Source of the DNA: Massilia sp. METH4
Lineage (GTDB): Bacteria; Pseudomonadota; Gammaproteobacteria; Burkholderiales; Burkholderiaceae_D
Assembly (NCBI RefSeq): GCF_037094685.1
Contig: NZ_CP146614.1
Span: 186,001-250,000 of the forward strand
Length of the DNA: 64,000 nt
Direction of reading: 5' to 3'
This document shows positions 1-8,461 of the stretch, piece after piece (within the stretch, counting starts at the first letter, position 1; each line of letters opens with the position of its first letter). The notes beneath the pieces were generated by a model. The model worked only from the letters and a program-made list of their open reading frames with translations, did no database searches and had not been told where the DNA came from. A program made the position numbers and the translations under genes.

Positions 1-251
1 GGGAATCGATGCGCGACGTGGGCATCATGGACGGCGACCTGCTGGCCGTGAAAAAGGTCGACAACGCCAAGAATGGCCAGATCGTGGTGGCGCGCATCGG
101 CAACGAAGTGACGGTCAAGCGCTACCGCCGCACCGGTTCCACGATCGAACTGCTGCCGGAAAACCCGGACTTCAAGGTAATCACGGTCACGCCGGAAGAC
201 GAATTCGCGCTGGAAGGCCTGGCCGTCGGCCTGCTGCGCACCTGGCACTGA
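1..251 (+). CDS. lexA: LexA repressor, C-terminal part (5' truncated by window edge)
   Basis: This is the C-terminal S24 peptidase domain of LexA, the SOS repressor that cleaves itself when RecA filaments form. The frame is open from the window edge. The catalytic serine (G-E-S-M context) is encoded at 6-8 and the general-base lysine (V-T-V-K-R) at 117-119, so both residues of the Ser-Lys dyad are present. The family hallmarks D-G-D-L-L-A-V, E-L-L-P-E-N and the ending G-L-A-V-G-L-L-R are intact. The N-terminal winged-helix DNA-binding domain and the cleavage site lie outside the window. The protein ends at a TGA at 249-251. The following gene is convergent. Confidence 0.96.
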   Translation, partial: ESMRDVGIMDGDLLAVKKVDNAKNGQIVVARIGNEVTVKRYRRTGSTIELLPENPDFKVITVTPEDEFALEGLAVGLLRTWH

Positions 252-317
252 TCAGCACCTGCTTTGGCACTGGTGAAGCGCTGAATCGGCACTGATCGTC
301 ACCGTTTCCCCTGCCGT

Positions 318-339
318 GGCCGGCTTGCACTAGCCGGCC
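318..339. terminator. Hairpin between lexA and the convergent protease gene
   Basis: An 8-bp perfect stem (GGCCGGCT / AGCCGGCC) with a 6-nt loop lies in the 244-bp convergent gap. No U-tract follows on either strand, so it may be a simple hairpin or a weak bidirectional terminator. Confidence 0.35.
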
Positions 340-399
340 GAGCACGCGTTTCGCAAGTGCTGCGGCCACGCCGCGGCGCGCTTTCTTTGCACGTCATTC

Positions 400-434
400 C
401 GGCAGGTTCATTTCGGCAGGTTCATTTCGGCAGG
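400..434. repeat. Short tandem repeat, 14-bp unit
   Basis: The unit CGGCAGGTTCATTT occurs twice in full and is followed by a third partial copy (CGGCAGG). It lies downstream of the convergent lexA and protease genes. Such a short array could vary in copy number by slippage. Confidence 0.7.
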
Positions 435-495
435 TGCGTGCTGCGGCGCTCTTCCAGCTGCCGCATCGTCCTGCCGCCGGCTCTCGGCCAGCCGC

Positions 496-1326
496 CTATT
501 TCGACGGCGGCCGCACCGCGACATTGCCGTTGGCCTGGTCCACGAACACGGCATAGCGGCCGAAGAAGTCGGCGCCCAGGATGCCGTCCGGCTGGAAGAA
601 GTCGGGCAGCGGCATCAGGTAGGGCTGGATCGCCACGCCGCCCGGCAACGCCACCGTTACCGTCTGGCACGGCTTGTCGGGCCCGAACAGGTCGCATGGC
701 GAGCGCTGGTCTTTCTGTCTTTCCACGGCCTGCGGCTTGACCAGAGAAATATTCGCTGCCGAATCGAACACCAGGCGGTAGCGCGCCCGCTCGTTCGCCA
801 GCGCGACAACGATGCTTTCATGGACCCGCTCGTGCGGCAGCGCCTGCCAGCCGGGCCCCGGGTCGAGCGGCGCGCCGAAGCGCAGCGTGCGGCTCGACTG
901 GTCGTAGACGAACGGCTGCCGCGCGAACAGGCCGAGGCCGACGACGGAATGCGGCGGCGGCCCGGCACCCTCGCCGATGCTCAAGCCCCACGGCTCGTGG
1001 GACACTCCCGTCACTTCGCCGAACGAGACGCCGTTCACGACGAGGTCGGGAATCACGAATTCCTCCTCCTCGCGCACCTTGCCGGCCAGGTCGGCGCTTT
1101 TCACTTTCCGGCCCGTCAGTTTCAGGTTGGGGATCTTGGCCATCACCTCCTGCGTCAGGTGCAGCGTGCGCGACGAGCCGATGTCGAACGTGAATGGATA
1201 AGTGGCGCCGCCGACCGTCAGCTGCACGACCGGAATGCCCTTCTCCAGCGCCAGCGGCACCGAGACTTCGGCGTGCGCCGCCACGGCGGCACACAGCGCC
1301 GCCGCGCCTAGCCAGCGGCGCCTCAT
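496..1326 (-). CDS. Exported retropepsin-like aspartyl protease family protein
   Basis: The 276-residue product has a Sec-type signal peptide (R-rich start, hydrophobic Ala/Leu stretch, probable cleavage after A-H-A near residue 19). It then shows two lobes of the retropepsin-like fold. The first has F-D-I-G-S-S with Asp48, the second F-D-S-A-A with Asp188, followed by an I-L-G-A-D-F-F-G segment near 249-257 that fits the hydrophobic flap-side strand. The predicted site is the periplasm. The canonical D-T/S-G triad is altered in both lobes (DIG and DSA), so activity is uncertain. It overlaps the upstream PLP-enzyme gene by four bases (ATGA), which implies translational coupling. Substrate is unknown. 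Confidence 0.8.
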   Translation of the reverse strand: MRRRWLGAAALCAAVAAHAEVSVPLALEKGIPVVQLTVGGATYPFTFDIGSSRTLHLTQEVMAKIPNLKLTGRKVKSADLAGKVREEEEFVIPDLVVNGVSFGEVTGVSHEPWGLSIGEGAGPPPHSVVGLGLFARQPFVYDQSSRTLRFGAPLDPGPGWQALPHERVHESIVVALANERARYRLVFDSAANISLVKPQAVERQKDQRSPCDLFGPDKPCQTVTVALPGGVAIQPYLMPLPDFFQPDGILGADFFGRYAVFVDQANGNVAVRPPSK

Positions 1327-2564
1327 GCGTCCAGCGCCAGGCGGAAATCGTCCACCAGGTCGGCCGTATCCTCGATGCCGACCGATACGCGGATCAGCGA
1401 TTCGGCGATGCCCATCGACGCGCGGCGCTCCGTGCCCATTTCGTAGAAAATCGTGTGCGCGACCGGGATGACGAGCGTGCGGGTGTCGCCCAGGTTGGAC
1501 GCCGGCACGGCGATCTTCAGGCGGTTCAGGTAATCGAAGCAGTCGATTCCTTCCTTCAATTCAAAGCTGAACAGCGAGCCATAGGCCTTGAACAGCTCGG
1601 TGGCGATACCGTGCTGCGGGTGCGACGGCAGGCCGGGATAGTGGACGGCGGCCACGCGCGGATCGGCTTCCAGCATCTCGGCCAGCGCCTTGGCATTGGC
1701 GCAGGTGCGCTCCATGCGCAGGGCCAGCGTTTCGGCGCCGACGGCGATGTGGTGCGCCGCCTCAGGCCCCAGCGAAGCGCCGAAGTCGCGCAAGCCCTTG
1801 GCGCGGACCTGCGTGATGCCCCACATGGCGGGCGCGGCCTTCTTGTAGTTCTCGAAGATGTTCGGATAGCGGTTCCAGTCATAGGCGCCGGTATCGGTGA
1901 GGCTGCCGCCCAGCGCATTGCCGTGGCCGGCGATCGACTTCGTCAGCGAGTTGATGACGAGCCCGGCACCGACCGCCTTCGGGCGGAACAGGTAGGGCGT
2001 GGTCATCGTGTTGTCGACGATGTACAGGATGCCTTTTTGCGCGCACAGCTCGCCGATGCGCTTCAGGTCGGCGATCTGCGTGCGCGGATTGGCGATCGTT
2101 TCGACGAACACGATGCGCGTGTTTTCCTTCAGCGCGGCTTCGACGTTGGCGACATCGGTCGCGTCGACGAAATCGACGCCGACGCCCTGCCCCGCCACCG
2201 TCTGCCACAGGGAGTTCGTGTTACCGAACAGGAACGAGGACGAGACCACATGATCGCCGGCGCGCAGCAGCGCCTGGAATACGGCGCCGATGGCGCCCAT
2301 GCCGGTGGCGAAGCACAGCGTGGCCACGCCGCCCTCCATCTTGTTGACCTTCTCTTCCAGCGCGGACACCGTGGGATTGCCCTGGCGGCCATAACGGAAA
2401 CCCGGCTCGCGGCCCTGGAACACGGAAGCGAGCTGGCGCGCATCCGTGTAGCCGAACGCGACAGACGTGTGCACGGGCTTGTGCAGCGACCCCTGCTCGA
2501 TGGTCTTCTGGCGGTCGCCGTGCAGGATCGTGGTGGTGAAACCGTAGTTTTTCTTGTCGTTCAT
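1323..2564 (-). CDS. Cys/Met-metabolism PLP-dependent enzyme (cystathionine gamma-synthase / O-succinylhomoserine sulfhydrylase family)
   Basis: This 413-residue cytosolic enzyme belongs to the gamma-family of PLP enzymes that add sulfur to activated homoserine in methionine synthesis. The Schiff-base lysine is Lys209 in S-L-T-K-S-x-x-G-H. Asp184 (V-D-N-T) should contact the pyridine nitrogen, and R-Y-G-R near 57-60 supplies phosphate and active-site Tyr contacts. In Burkholderiales the gene after purF is usually metZ, so O-succinylhomoserine sulfhydrylase is the favoured role. Family resemblance alone cannot separate it from cystathionine gamma-synthase or an O-acetylhomoserine enzyme. A terminator lies just after purF, so this gene and the protease gene probably have their own promoter in 2565-2687. 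Confidence 0.85.
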   Translation of the reverse strand: MNDKKNYGFTTTILHGDRQKTIEQGSLHKPVHTSVAFGYTDARQLASVFQGREPGFRYGRQGNPTVSALEEKVNKMEGGVATLCFATGMGAIGAVFQALLRAGDHVVSSSFLFGNTNSLWQTVAGQGVGVDFVDATDVANVEAALKENTRIVFVETIANPRTQIADLKRIGELCAQKGILYIVDNTMTTPYLFRPKAVGAGLVINSLTKSIAGHGNALGGSLTDTGAYDWNRYPNIFENYKKAAPAMWGITQVRAKGLRDFGASLGPEAAHHIAVGAETLALRMERTCANAKALAEMLEADPRVAAVHYPGLPSHPQHGIATELFKAYGSLFSFELKEGIDCFDYLNRLKIAVPASNLGDTRTLVIPVAHTIFYEMGTERRASMGIAESLIRVSVGIEDTADLVDDFRLALDA

Positions 2565-2586
2565 GTCGTGCGCAATGTGGTTTTAA

Positions 2587-2680
2587 CAACGGGGACAGGC
2601 CCCAAGGGGACTGTCCCCGAATTTACATTTCGGTTGTATTACAACGGCAGGGACTGTCCCCGATTTGACATTCGGTGGTT
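2587..2680. repeat. Direct repeat with GGGACTGTCCCC palindromes
   Basis: Two copies of a roughly 24-bp unit start at 2607 and 2650. Each has the palindromic core GGGACTGTCCCC followed by GATTT-ACATT-CGGT-like sequence. An extra inverted half (GGGGACAGGCCCC) starts at 2591. The array fills the gap between purF and the PLP-enzyme gene and overlaps where that gene's promoter should be. Related cores occur at 29111-29226 and 21375-21411. Confidence 0.75.
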
Positions 2681-2687
2681 CCGCAAC

Positions 2688-2710
2688 AAAAAGGGCTCCG
2701 CGAGGAGCCC
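2688..2710 (-). terminator. Rho-independent terminator of purF
   Basis: Read on the minus strand, a 7-bp perfect stem GGGCTCC/GGAGCCC with a 4-nt loop is followed by a T5 run. It begins five bases after the purF stop codon, so it should end the purF transcript. Confidence 0.9.
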
Positions 2711-2715
2711 TGGGC

Positions 2716-4239
2716 TTATGCTTCGGTCGCGACCCGATTCAGGTTCAGCTGCGTGCGCGCGGCGTCCTCGACCACCTTGGTCTTCGGATTGTGGCGGGCG
2801 TGCTCGATGCGGTCCAGGTAATCGGGCGACACGTCGCCGGTGATGTAGTGGCCGTCGAAGCAGGAAGCCTCGAAGCTCGTCAGTGCCGGGTTGACGTCGG
2901 AGATCGCCTTCTTCAGGTCGTCCAGGTCCTGGTAGACCAGCGCGTCGGCCGTGATTTCCTTGCACACTTCCTCGACGGTCCGGCCGTGGGCAATCAGTTC
3001 GTCGCGGGTCGGCATGTCGATGCCGTACACGTTCGGGTACAGCACCGGCGGCGCGGCGGAGGCGAAGATGACCTTCTTGGCGCCGGAATCGCGCGCCATC
3101 TGCACGATCTCGCGGCTGGTGGTACCGCGCACGATGGAATCGTCGACCAGCAGCACGTTCTTGCCCTTGAACTCGTCGCCGATCGCGTTCAGCTTCTGGC
3201 GCACCGATTTCTTGCGCAGCGCCTGGCCGGGCATGATGAAGGTGCGGCCGATGTAGCGGTTCTTGATGAAGCCTTCGCGGTATTCCTTGCCCAGGCGCAG
3301 CGCCAGCTGGATGGCGGCGGGGCGCGAGGAATCGGGGATAGGCATCACGACATCGATATCGTCCGCCAGGCCTTCGCGCTTGATCTTCTCGGCCAGGTAC
3401 TCGCCCATCTTCAGGCGCGTGTTGTAGACCGAGGCGCCGTCGATCACGGAGTCCGGCCGCGCCAGGTACACGTATTCGAACACGCAGGGATTGAGCGTCG
3501 GGTTATCGGCGCAGATGCGGCTGTGCAGCTGGTTGTCGGCATCGATGAACACGGCTTCGCCCGGCTTCACGTCGCGCTCGAAGCGGAAGCCGGCGCCTTC
3601 GAGCGCCACCGATTCCGAGGCCAGCATGTACTCGGTGCCTTGCTCCGTTTCATTGATGCCCAGGCACAGCGGGCGGATGCCGAACGGATCGCGGAAGCCC
3701 AGCAGGCCCACGCCGGCAATCTGCGCCACGGCCGCGTAGCCGCCGCGCACGCGGCGGTTCACCGCCGTGACCGCTTCGAACAGCGTGCCCGAATCGAGCA
3801 CATAGCCAGTGGTGGCGCGCATGATTTCGTGGGCCAGCACATTCAGCAGTACTTCCGAATCCGAGTCGGTATTGATGTGGCGGCGATCGTTCTTGAACAT
3901 CTCGTTCTTGAGCTGTTCCCAATTGGTGAGATTGCCGTTATGCGCCAGCGTGATGCCGAACGGCGCGTTGACGTAGAACGGCTGCGCTTCCTCTTCCGAC
4001 GACGAACCGGCCGTCGGGTAGCGGCAGTGGCCGATGCCAGAATTGCCCATCAGCGAACGCATGTTCCGGGTGCGGAACACGTCACGCACGAGGCCGTTGG
4101 CCTTGTGCATCGTAAACATGCTGCTGTGGTTCGTTGCGATACCGGCCGCGTCCTGGCCGCGGTGTTGCAACAGCAGCAGCGCGTCATACAGCAGCTGGTT
4201 GACAGGTTGATGGGAAACGACGCCGACGATGCCACACAT
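2716..4239 (-). CDS. purF: Amidophosphoribosyltransferase
   Basis: PurF makes phosphoribosylamine from PRPP and glutamine, the first committed step of de novo purine synthesis. The 507-residue protein begins M-C-G-I-V-G, so Cys2 becomes the N-terminal nucleophile of the Ntn glutaminase after Met removal. R-G-Q-D-A-A-G at 28-34 and the A-H-N-G-N-L strand near 99-104 belong to this domain. The type I phosphoribosyltransferase PRPP loop [13 protein letters not shown] is at 362-374. Length matches the family. It follows cvpA by 62 bp in the standard cvpA-purF order and is closed by its own terminator. Confidence 0.98.
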   Translation of the reverse strand: MCGIVGVVSHQPVNQLLYDALLLLQHRGQDAAGIATNHSSMFTMHKANGLVRDVFRTRNMRSLMGNSGIGHCRYPTAGSSSEEEAQPFYVNAPFGITLAHNGNLTNWEQLKNEMFKNDRRHINTDSDSEVLLNVLAHEIMRATTGYVLDSGTLFEAVTAVNRRVRGGYAAVAQIAGVGLLGFRDPFGIRPLCLGINETEQGTEYMLASESVALEGAGFRFERDVKPGEAVFIDADNQLHSRICADNPTLNPCVFEYVYLARPDSVIDGASVYNTRLKMGEYLAEKIKREGLADDIDVVMPIPDSSRPAAIQLALRLGKEYREGFIKNRYIGRTFIMPGQALRKKSVRQKLNAIGDEFKGKNVLLVDDSIVRGTTSREIVQMARDSGAKKVIFASAAPPVLYPNVYGIDMPTRDELIAHGRTVEEVCKEITADALVYQDLDDLKKAISDVNPALTSFEASCFDGHYITGDVSPDYLDRIEHARHNPKTKVVEDAARTQLNLNRVATEA

Positions 4240-4301
4240 AAGCTGTGCTCCTAAAGGTGCTACAAGATTGGAAAACTCGATTGGAACTTAGTTGACTGAT
4301 T

Positions 4302-4790
4302 CTAAAATTGCACGTGCTGCGCCACGGCAGCTGGCAGGAATGGTTTCACGGTGCGCACGCCCGTTTCCGCGATCGGGGAAAACAGCGCCTGGCGCCAGAA
4401 GTCCTGTTGCGGGATCGACGTCATCCCACACAATATGACGCCCGCCAGCACGATTACAAGCCCGCGCCCCAGGCCGAACAGGCCGCCCAGGCCACGGTCC
4501 GCCAGGCTCAGGCCGCCCGCCTCGACCAGGGCCGACACGGCCATGGAGAGCAAGCCCATCAGGATACGCACGCCGATGAACAGGGCCAGGAATGCGACGA
4601 TCAGCCGGATGGTCGCGCCAGGAATCGCGTCCGGCAGCATGTCGGCGAGCGCGGGGCCGTAGGCGTTGGCCACCACGAAGGCCACGATCCAGCCCAGCAG
4701 CGAGAGCATCTCCCGCACCAAGCCGCGCAAGGTGCTGACGATGATGGAAGTGATCAGCACGAACAACACCACGTAATCGAAAATCGTCAC
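4302..4790 (-). CDS. cvpA: CvpA family inner-membrane protein (colicin V production)
   Basis: The 162-residue protein has four predicted membrane spans (about 5-23, 28-46, 62-85 and 103-123), as in CvpA. In Escherichia coli CvpA is needed for colicin V export and contributes to envelope function; its molecular role is still poorly defined. The chosen start is a GTG at 4790 in the context M-T-I-F-D-Y, which matches the usual family N-terminus. The Shine-Dalgarno sequence is weak. It sits between the SPOR-domain gene and purF, as is normal in beta- and gammaproteobacteria. Confidence 0.9.
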   Translation of the reverse strand: MTIFDYVVLFVLITSIIVSTLRGLVREMLSLLGWIVAFVVANAYGPALADMLPDAIPGATIRLIVAFLALFIGVRILMGLLSMAVSALVEAGGLSLADRGLGGLFGLGRGLVIVLAGVILCGMTSIPQQDFWRQALFSPIAETGVRTVKPFLPAAVAQHVQF

Positions 4791-4838
4791 AGCGGTCTAT
4801 CACGGTAAAGACAGGATAACGGGCAATATCGGGATGCG

Positions 4839-5816
4839 TCAGGCGGGGCTCAGGCTGCCGGACAGGCCGATCTTCTGTAGCTTGGCCTTGGCCTTTTCCG
4901 CTTCTTCGCGGCTGCTGAACGGGCCCACTTTCACGCGGGTCAACTCGCCCGATGGCGACTTCTGCGTGAACGACTTGATGCCGGCGTCGCGCAGCTTGCC
5001 CTGCAATTCCTCGACCTTGTCCTTGGCGGCCAGCGCGGCCACCTGGATCACGTAGCGCCCTGAGTCGGCGGGCGCCGGGGCTGGCTTGCCCTCCAGCAGC
5101 GCCAATGCGCGGGCGGCGTCATCCGTCTTCGGCTTCGCTTCGGGCTTGGCTTCCGGCTTCTTCGGTTCAGGCTTGGCTTCGGCCACCTTCTTCGGCTCGG
5201 GCTTGGGTTCCGGCTTGGGTTCGGGCTTCTGTTCGGGCTTGGTCTCGTGCTTCGGTTCCGGCTTGTGCTCGGCCAGCTTCGGTGCCCCGGCCTTCGGTTC
5301 GGCCTTCTGCGCCACGGCCTGCGGCGGCTCGGCCCGGCGCGGCGGCGGCGTCACCACCGGCGTATTGTCTTCCGGCTCGACGATTTCCTCGCTCTGGTCG
5401 AGCGCCTCGGCCTGGGCCGTCTTCGCCTCGACGGCCGGGTCCACTGCCGGCTCCGGCTCGACCGTGGGCTTCGCGGCCTGCGGCTTTTCCTTGGAAGGAA
5501 TCTGGATCGCGATATCGTTGGCCAGCGGCTTCGGCTCCGAGTCCAGCACCATCGGCAAGCCGATCGCCACGGCGAGCGCCAGCGCGATGGCGCCTACCAG
5601 GCGGCGGCGCGCGCGCTTCTTCTCGGGCAGTACGGGATCGGCCGCATCCTTGCGGCCGCGGCCACGGGTTGCGCCCGGGACCGCCCCGGCCTCGTTCGAG
5701 GAGGCGCGCTTGGAACGGGCCCGCTCCGTCATCGCGCGGTCATCCGCGGCGCGGTAATAGCCGCTGTCTTCGGGGGACTGCTGCTTGTTTTTGCCGAATT
5801 TCGAGAACAAGCCCAT
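4839..5816 (-). CDS. SPOR-domain cell-division protein (DedD-like)
   Basis: The 325-residue protein is a bitopic inner-membrane protein. It has a basic cytoplasmic N-terminus of about 70 residues, one membrane span (near 74-90, V-G-A-I-A-L-A-L-A-V-A-I-G), and a long periplasmic linker. A C-terminal SPOR domain (about 247-325, S-G-R-Y-V-I-Q-V-A-A-L) should bind denuded septal peptidoglycan. The linker at about 180-235 is built from short K-P-E-P repeats and should be an extended, highly charged tether. It lies between folC and cvpA, the standard place of dedD. Linker length may vary between strains because the repeat is also present in the DNA. Confidence 0.88.
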   Translation of the reverse strand: MGLFSKFGKNKQQSPEDSGYYRAADDRAMTERARSKRASSNEAGAVPGATRGRGRKDAADPVLPEKKRARRRLVGAIALALAVAIGLPMVLDSEPKPLANDIAIQIPSKEKPQAAKPTVEPEPAVDPAVEAKTAQAEALDQSEEIVEPEDNTPVVTPPPRRAEPPQAVAQKAEPKAGAPKLAEHKPEPKHETKPEQKPEPKPEPKPEPKKVAEAKPEPKKPEAKPEAKPKTDDAARALALLEGKPAPAPADSGRYVIQVAALAAKDKVEELQGKLRDAGIKSFTQKSPSGELTRVKVGPFSSREEAEKAKAKLQKIGLSGSLSPA

Positions 5817-5823
5817 GTATCAA

Positions 5824-7110
5824 TCAGTGAAGGGAGGATTTTCGGGCGGCCATGACGCCAGCCACCGTCAGGAACGAGCCAAAGACCACAATTCTATCAT
5901 TCTCCCCCGCCCGGCTCATTGCATTTGCAAAAGCTTGTGCCGGGGTATCGAATATATTGACGGTCTTTTCATGCATGTCCGGCACGGTTGCCTGCACCTT
6001 GGCGGCCAGTTCCGACGCGGACGCGGCGCGCGGCGACGGCAGCGTGGTCACGCACCAGTGGTCGATCGAGCCGCCGATGGCCTTGATCACGCCATCGATA
6101 TCCTTGTCGTGCATGGACCCGAACACCGCGAACGTGTACGGGTGGAAGCCCATATTGCCCAGGTTCTGGTGCAGCGCCGAGGCTGCGTGCGGATTGTGCG
6201 CCACGTCCAGGATCACGGTCGGGCGGCCCGGCAGCACCTGGAAGCGCCCCGGCAGCTCGACGGTGACGAGGCCGTGCCGCACTTCCTGGGCGCCCACCGG
6301 CAGCTCATGCTTGAGCACTTCGAGCACGGCCAGTGCGGCCGAGGCGTTGAGCAACTGGTTCGCGCCGCGCAGGCTCGGATAGGCCAGCGAATTGCGGCGC
6401 ATCGAACGGCCGCCGTAGTTCCACTGCTGCTTGTCGCCGGAGTAGTTGAAGTCGCGGCCCATCAGCCACAGGTCCGCACCAATCGCAGCCGCATGATCGA
6501 TGAGCGCCTGCGGCGGCACCGGGTCGCTGCAGATGGCCGCCTTGCCCGGCCGGAAAATGCCGGCCTTCTCGAAGCCAATCTGCTCGCGCGTGCCGCCCAG
6601 GTAGTCGACGTGGTCGATGTCGACGGAGGTGACGATCGCCACGTCGGCATCGACAACGTTGACGGCATCCAGCCGGCCGCCCAGGCCTACCTCGAGGATC
6701 GCCACATCCAGGTTCGCGCGGCTCATCAGGTGCAGGATCGCCAGCGTGGTGAACTCGAAATACGTCAGCGGCGTATCGCCGCGCACCGCCTCGACGGCAT
6801 CGAAGGCCTCGACCAGCATCGCGTCGGTGGCCAGGTCGCCATTGACGCGGGCGCGCTCATTGAAGTCGAGGAAGTGCGGCTTGATGTACAGCCCGACGCG
6901 GTAGCCGGCGCGCAACAGGATCGACTCCAGCATCGCGCAGGTGGAGCCCTTGCCATTGGTGCCCGCCACCATGATCACCGGGCAGGAAAATTGCAGTTGC
7001 AGGCGTTCCTTGACGGCGCGCACGCGGTCGAGGCCCATGTTGATGACGGTTTCGGCATGGCGCGATTCGAGCAGCGCGAGCCATTCTGGCAGGGTGGTCG
7101 GGGTGGGCAT
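5824..7110 (-). CDS. folC: Bifunctional dihydrofolate synthase / folylpolyglutamate synthase
   Basis: FolC adds the first glutamate to dihydropteroate and further glutamates to tetrahydrofolate. The 428-residue protein has the Mur-ligase-type P-loop G-T-N-G-K-G-S-T at 50-57 and the folate-binding region that follows. It also has the downstream V-D-I-D-H-V-D-Y-L-G motif and the C-terminal domain start with I-L-D-V-A-H-N-P-H. Length is normal. It ends eight bases before the SPOR-domain gene begins, so these genes are probably cotranscribed. A strong hairpin separates it from accD upstream. Confidence 0.97.
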   Translation of the reverse strand: MPTPTTLPEWLALLESRHAETVINMGLDRVRAVKERLQLQFSCPVIMVAGTNGKGSTCAMLESILLRAGYRVGLYIKPHFLDFNERARVNGDLATDAMLVEAFDAVEAVRGDTPLTYFEFTTLAILHLMSRANLDVAILEVGLGGRLDAVNVVDADVAIVTSVDIDHVDYLGGTREQIGFEKAGIFRPGKAAICSDPVPPQALIDHAAAIGADLWLMGRDFNYSGDKQQWNYGGRSMRRNSLAYPSLRGANQLLNASAALAVLEVLKHELPVGAQEVRHGLVTVELPGRFQVLPGRPTVILDVAHNPHAASALHQNLGNMGFHPYTFAVFGSMHDKDIDGVIKAIGGSIDHWCVTTLPSPRAASASELAAKVQATVPDMHEKTVNIFDTPAQAFANAMSRAGENDRIVVFGSFLTVAGVMAARKSSLH

Positions 7111-7168
7111 TGGGTCGGGAGAAAAACGGCAAAAACCAGGAAAGGCGCCATTCTAGCGCACCATGAAG

Positions 7169-7202
7169 AACGGGGCCGGGTCCTCGCGGACCCGGCCCCG
7201 TT
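7169..7202 (-). terminator. Long GC-rich hairpin between accD and folC
   Basis: A perfect 15-bp stem (AACGGGGCCGGGTCC and its complement) encloses a 4-nt loop. Read in the accD direction it is followed by TTCTTC rather than a clean T-run. It is a likely accD terminator or attenuating element ahead of folC. Confidence 0.6.
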
Positions 7203-7215
7203 CGGGCTTGTATCA

Positions 7216-7248
7216 GCATGCGTTTCAGGCATGCGTTTCAGGCATGCA
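7216..7248. repeat. Tandem repeat, 13-bp unit
   Basis: GCATGCGTTTCAG occurs twice and is followed by GCATGCA. The repeat lies directly 3' of accD next to the strong hairpin. Confidence 0.75.
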
Positions 7249-7273
7249 CCATGGCCTTGTCAGGCCGGCACGG

Positions 7274-8146
7274 TCAGGCGATGACTTCGGCAGCCTGGTT
7301 CTGCAGCAAGGCCAGCAGGCGCGCGATTTCCTCGCGCATCTTGCGGCGGTCGACGATCATGTCGATGGCGCCCTTGGTCAGCAGGAATTCGCTGCGCTGG
7401 AAGCCTTCCGGCAGCTTTTCGCGCACCGTGTTCTCGATCACGCGCGGGCCGGCGAAGCCGATCAGCGCCTTCGGCTCGGCCATCACCACGTCGCCCATGA
7501 AGGCGAACGAGGCGGACACGCCGCCCATGGTCGGGTCGGTCAGCACGCTGATGAACGGCAGCTTCTTCTCGGACAGCTTGGTCAGCATCGAGGTGGTCTT
7601 GGCCATCTGCATCAGCGACAGCAAGCCTTCCTGCATGCGCGCACCGCCGGTAGCCGTGATGCAGATGAACGGCACCTTCTGTTCCAGGGCGACCTGGGCC
7701 GCGCGGGCGAAGCGCTCGCCGACGACGGAACCCATCGAGCCGCCCATGAATTCGAACTCGAAACATGCCACGACAACCGGCAGGCTCATGATGGAACCGC
7801 CCAGGCACACGAGCGCATCGGTCTCGCCCGTGGCTTCCATGGCTTGCTTCAGGCGATCCGGGTATTTCTTGCTGTCCTTGAACTTCAGCGAATCGACGGG
7901 CAGCGTTTCCTGGCCGATTTCATAGCGGCCGCCGGCGTCCAGCAGCGCGTCGAGGCGCTCACGGGCGCGGATGCGCATGTGGTGGTCGCACTTCGGGCAA
8001 ACGTGCAGGTTCGACTCGAGGTCCGTACGGTACAGGACGGCCTCGCAGGAGGGGCACTTGACCCACAGGCCTTCCGGCATCGTCTTGCGAGCGGCAGCTT
8101 CCGAGCGCTGGATGCGGGGGGGAAGCAGTTTTTCCAACCAGCTCAT
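7274..8146 (-). CDS. accD: Acetyl-CoA carboxylase carboxyltransferase subunit beta
   Basis: AccD is the beta half of the carboxyltransferase that passes the carboxyl group from biotin to acetyl-CoA in fatty-acid synthesis. It partners with AccA, which is not in this window. The 290-residue protein has the N-terminal zinc ribbon with Cys31, Cys34, Cys50 and Cys53. The crotonase-like carboxyltransferase domain follows, with the glycine-rich G-G-A-R-M-Q-E-G oxyanion region and [11 protein letters not shown]. Its place between trpA and folC is standard in this order. Confidence 0.98.
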   Translation of the reverse strand: MSWLEKLLPPRIQRSEAAARKTMPEGLWVKCPSCEAVLYRTDLESNLHVCPKCDHHMRIRARERLDALLDAGGRYEIGQETLPVDSLKFKDSKKYPDRLKQAMEATGETDALVCLGGSIMSLPVVVACFEFEFMGGSMGSVVGERFARAAQVALEQKVPFICITATGGARMQEGLLSLMQMAKTTSMLTKLSEKKLPFISVLTDPTMGGVSASFAFMGDVVMAEPKALIGFAGPRVIENTVREKLPEGFQRSEFLLTKGAIDMIVDRRKMREEIARLLALLQNQAAEVIA

Positions 8147-8269
8147 ATTTTCTCCTGTTGCTCTAACTTAGGGGCGAAGTGTAGCCGTTTATGCCAGCCG
8201 TGTCGAACATTCAAAATTGGCAATTTTTAGCACGCACGTGAGATTTCATGCGGTCCGCAGGGCTCTAAT

Positions 8270-8320
8270 GGCTGAGCTTGTGTCTCACGGTGCCAGGCAC
8301 CGAGGGACACGAGCTCAGCC
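8270..8320. repeat. Cruciform-type palindromic repeat, copy 1
   Basis: The outer arms GGCTGAGCT-x-GTGTC and GACAC-x-AGCTCAGCC pair around an inner perfect palindrome GGTGCC-A-GGCACC at 8289-8301. A related copy lies about 135 bp away. Both lie in the 315-bp gap between accD and trpA (8147-8461), in which I see no gene. Confidence 0.8.
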
Positions 8321-8403
8321 TTGTCCGTGGTCATCTGAAGCCCGCCCGATCGCGATGGACAGAGCACAAGCCGCCGTCTGGCGGCGCGCCTAGCCGAATA
8401 CGA

Positions 8404-8455
8404 ATGGCTGAGGCTGTGTCCCTTGGTGCCTGGCCACGGGACACGAGCCCGGCTT
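8404..8455. repeat. Cruciform-type palindromic repeat, copy 2
   Basis: This diverged copy of the element at 8270-8320 shares the order GGCTGAG, GTGTCC, GGTGCCTGGC, GGGACACGAGC. It ends just after the trpA stop codon and could act as a 3' stem for the trpA transcript. Confidence 0.7.
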
Positions 8456-8461
8456 TAGCGC

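Noticed and set aside
2565..2687. A SAM or other riboswitch before the PLP enzyme gene
   Set aside because: The segment is fully explained by direct GGGACTGTCCCC repeats; no riboswitch core was recognised.
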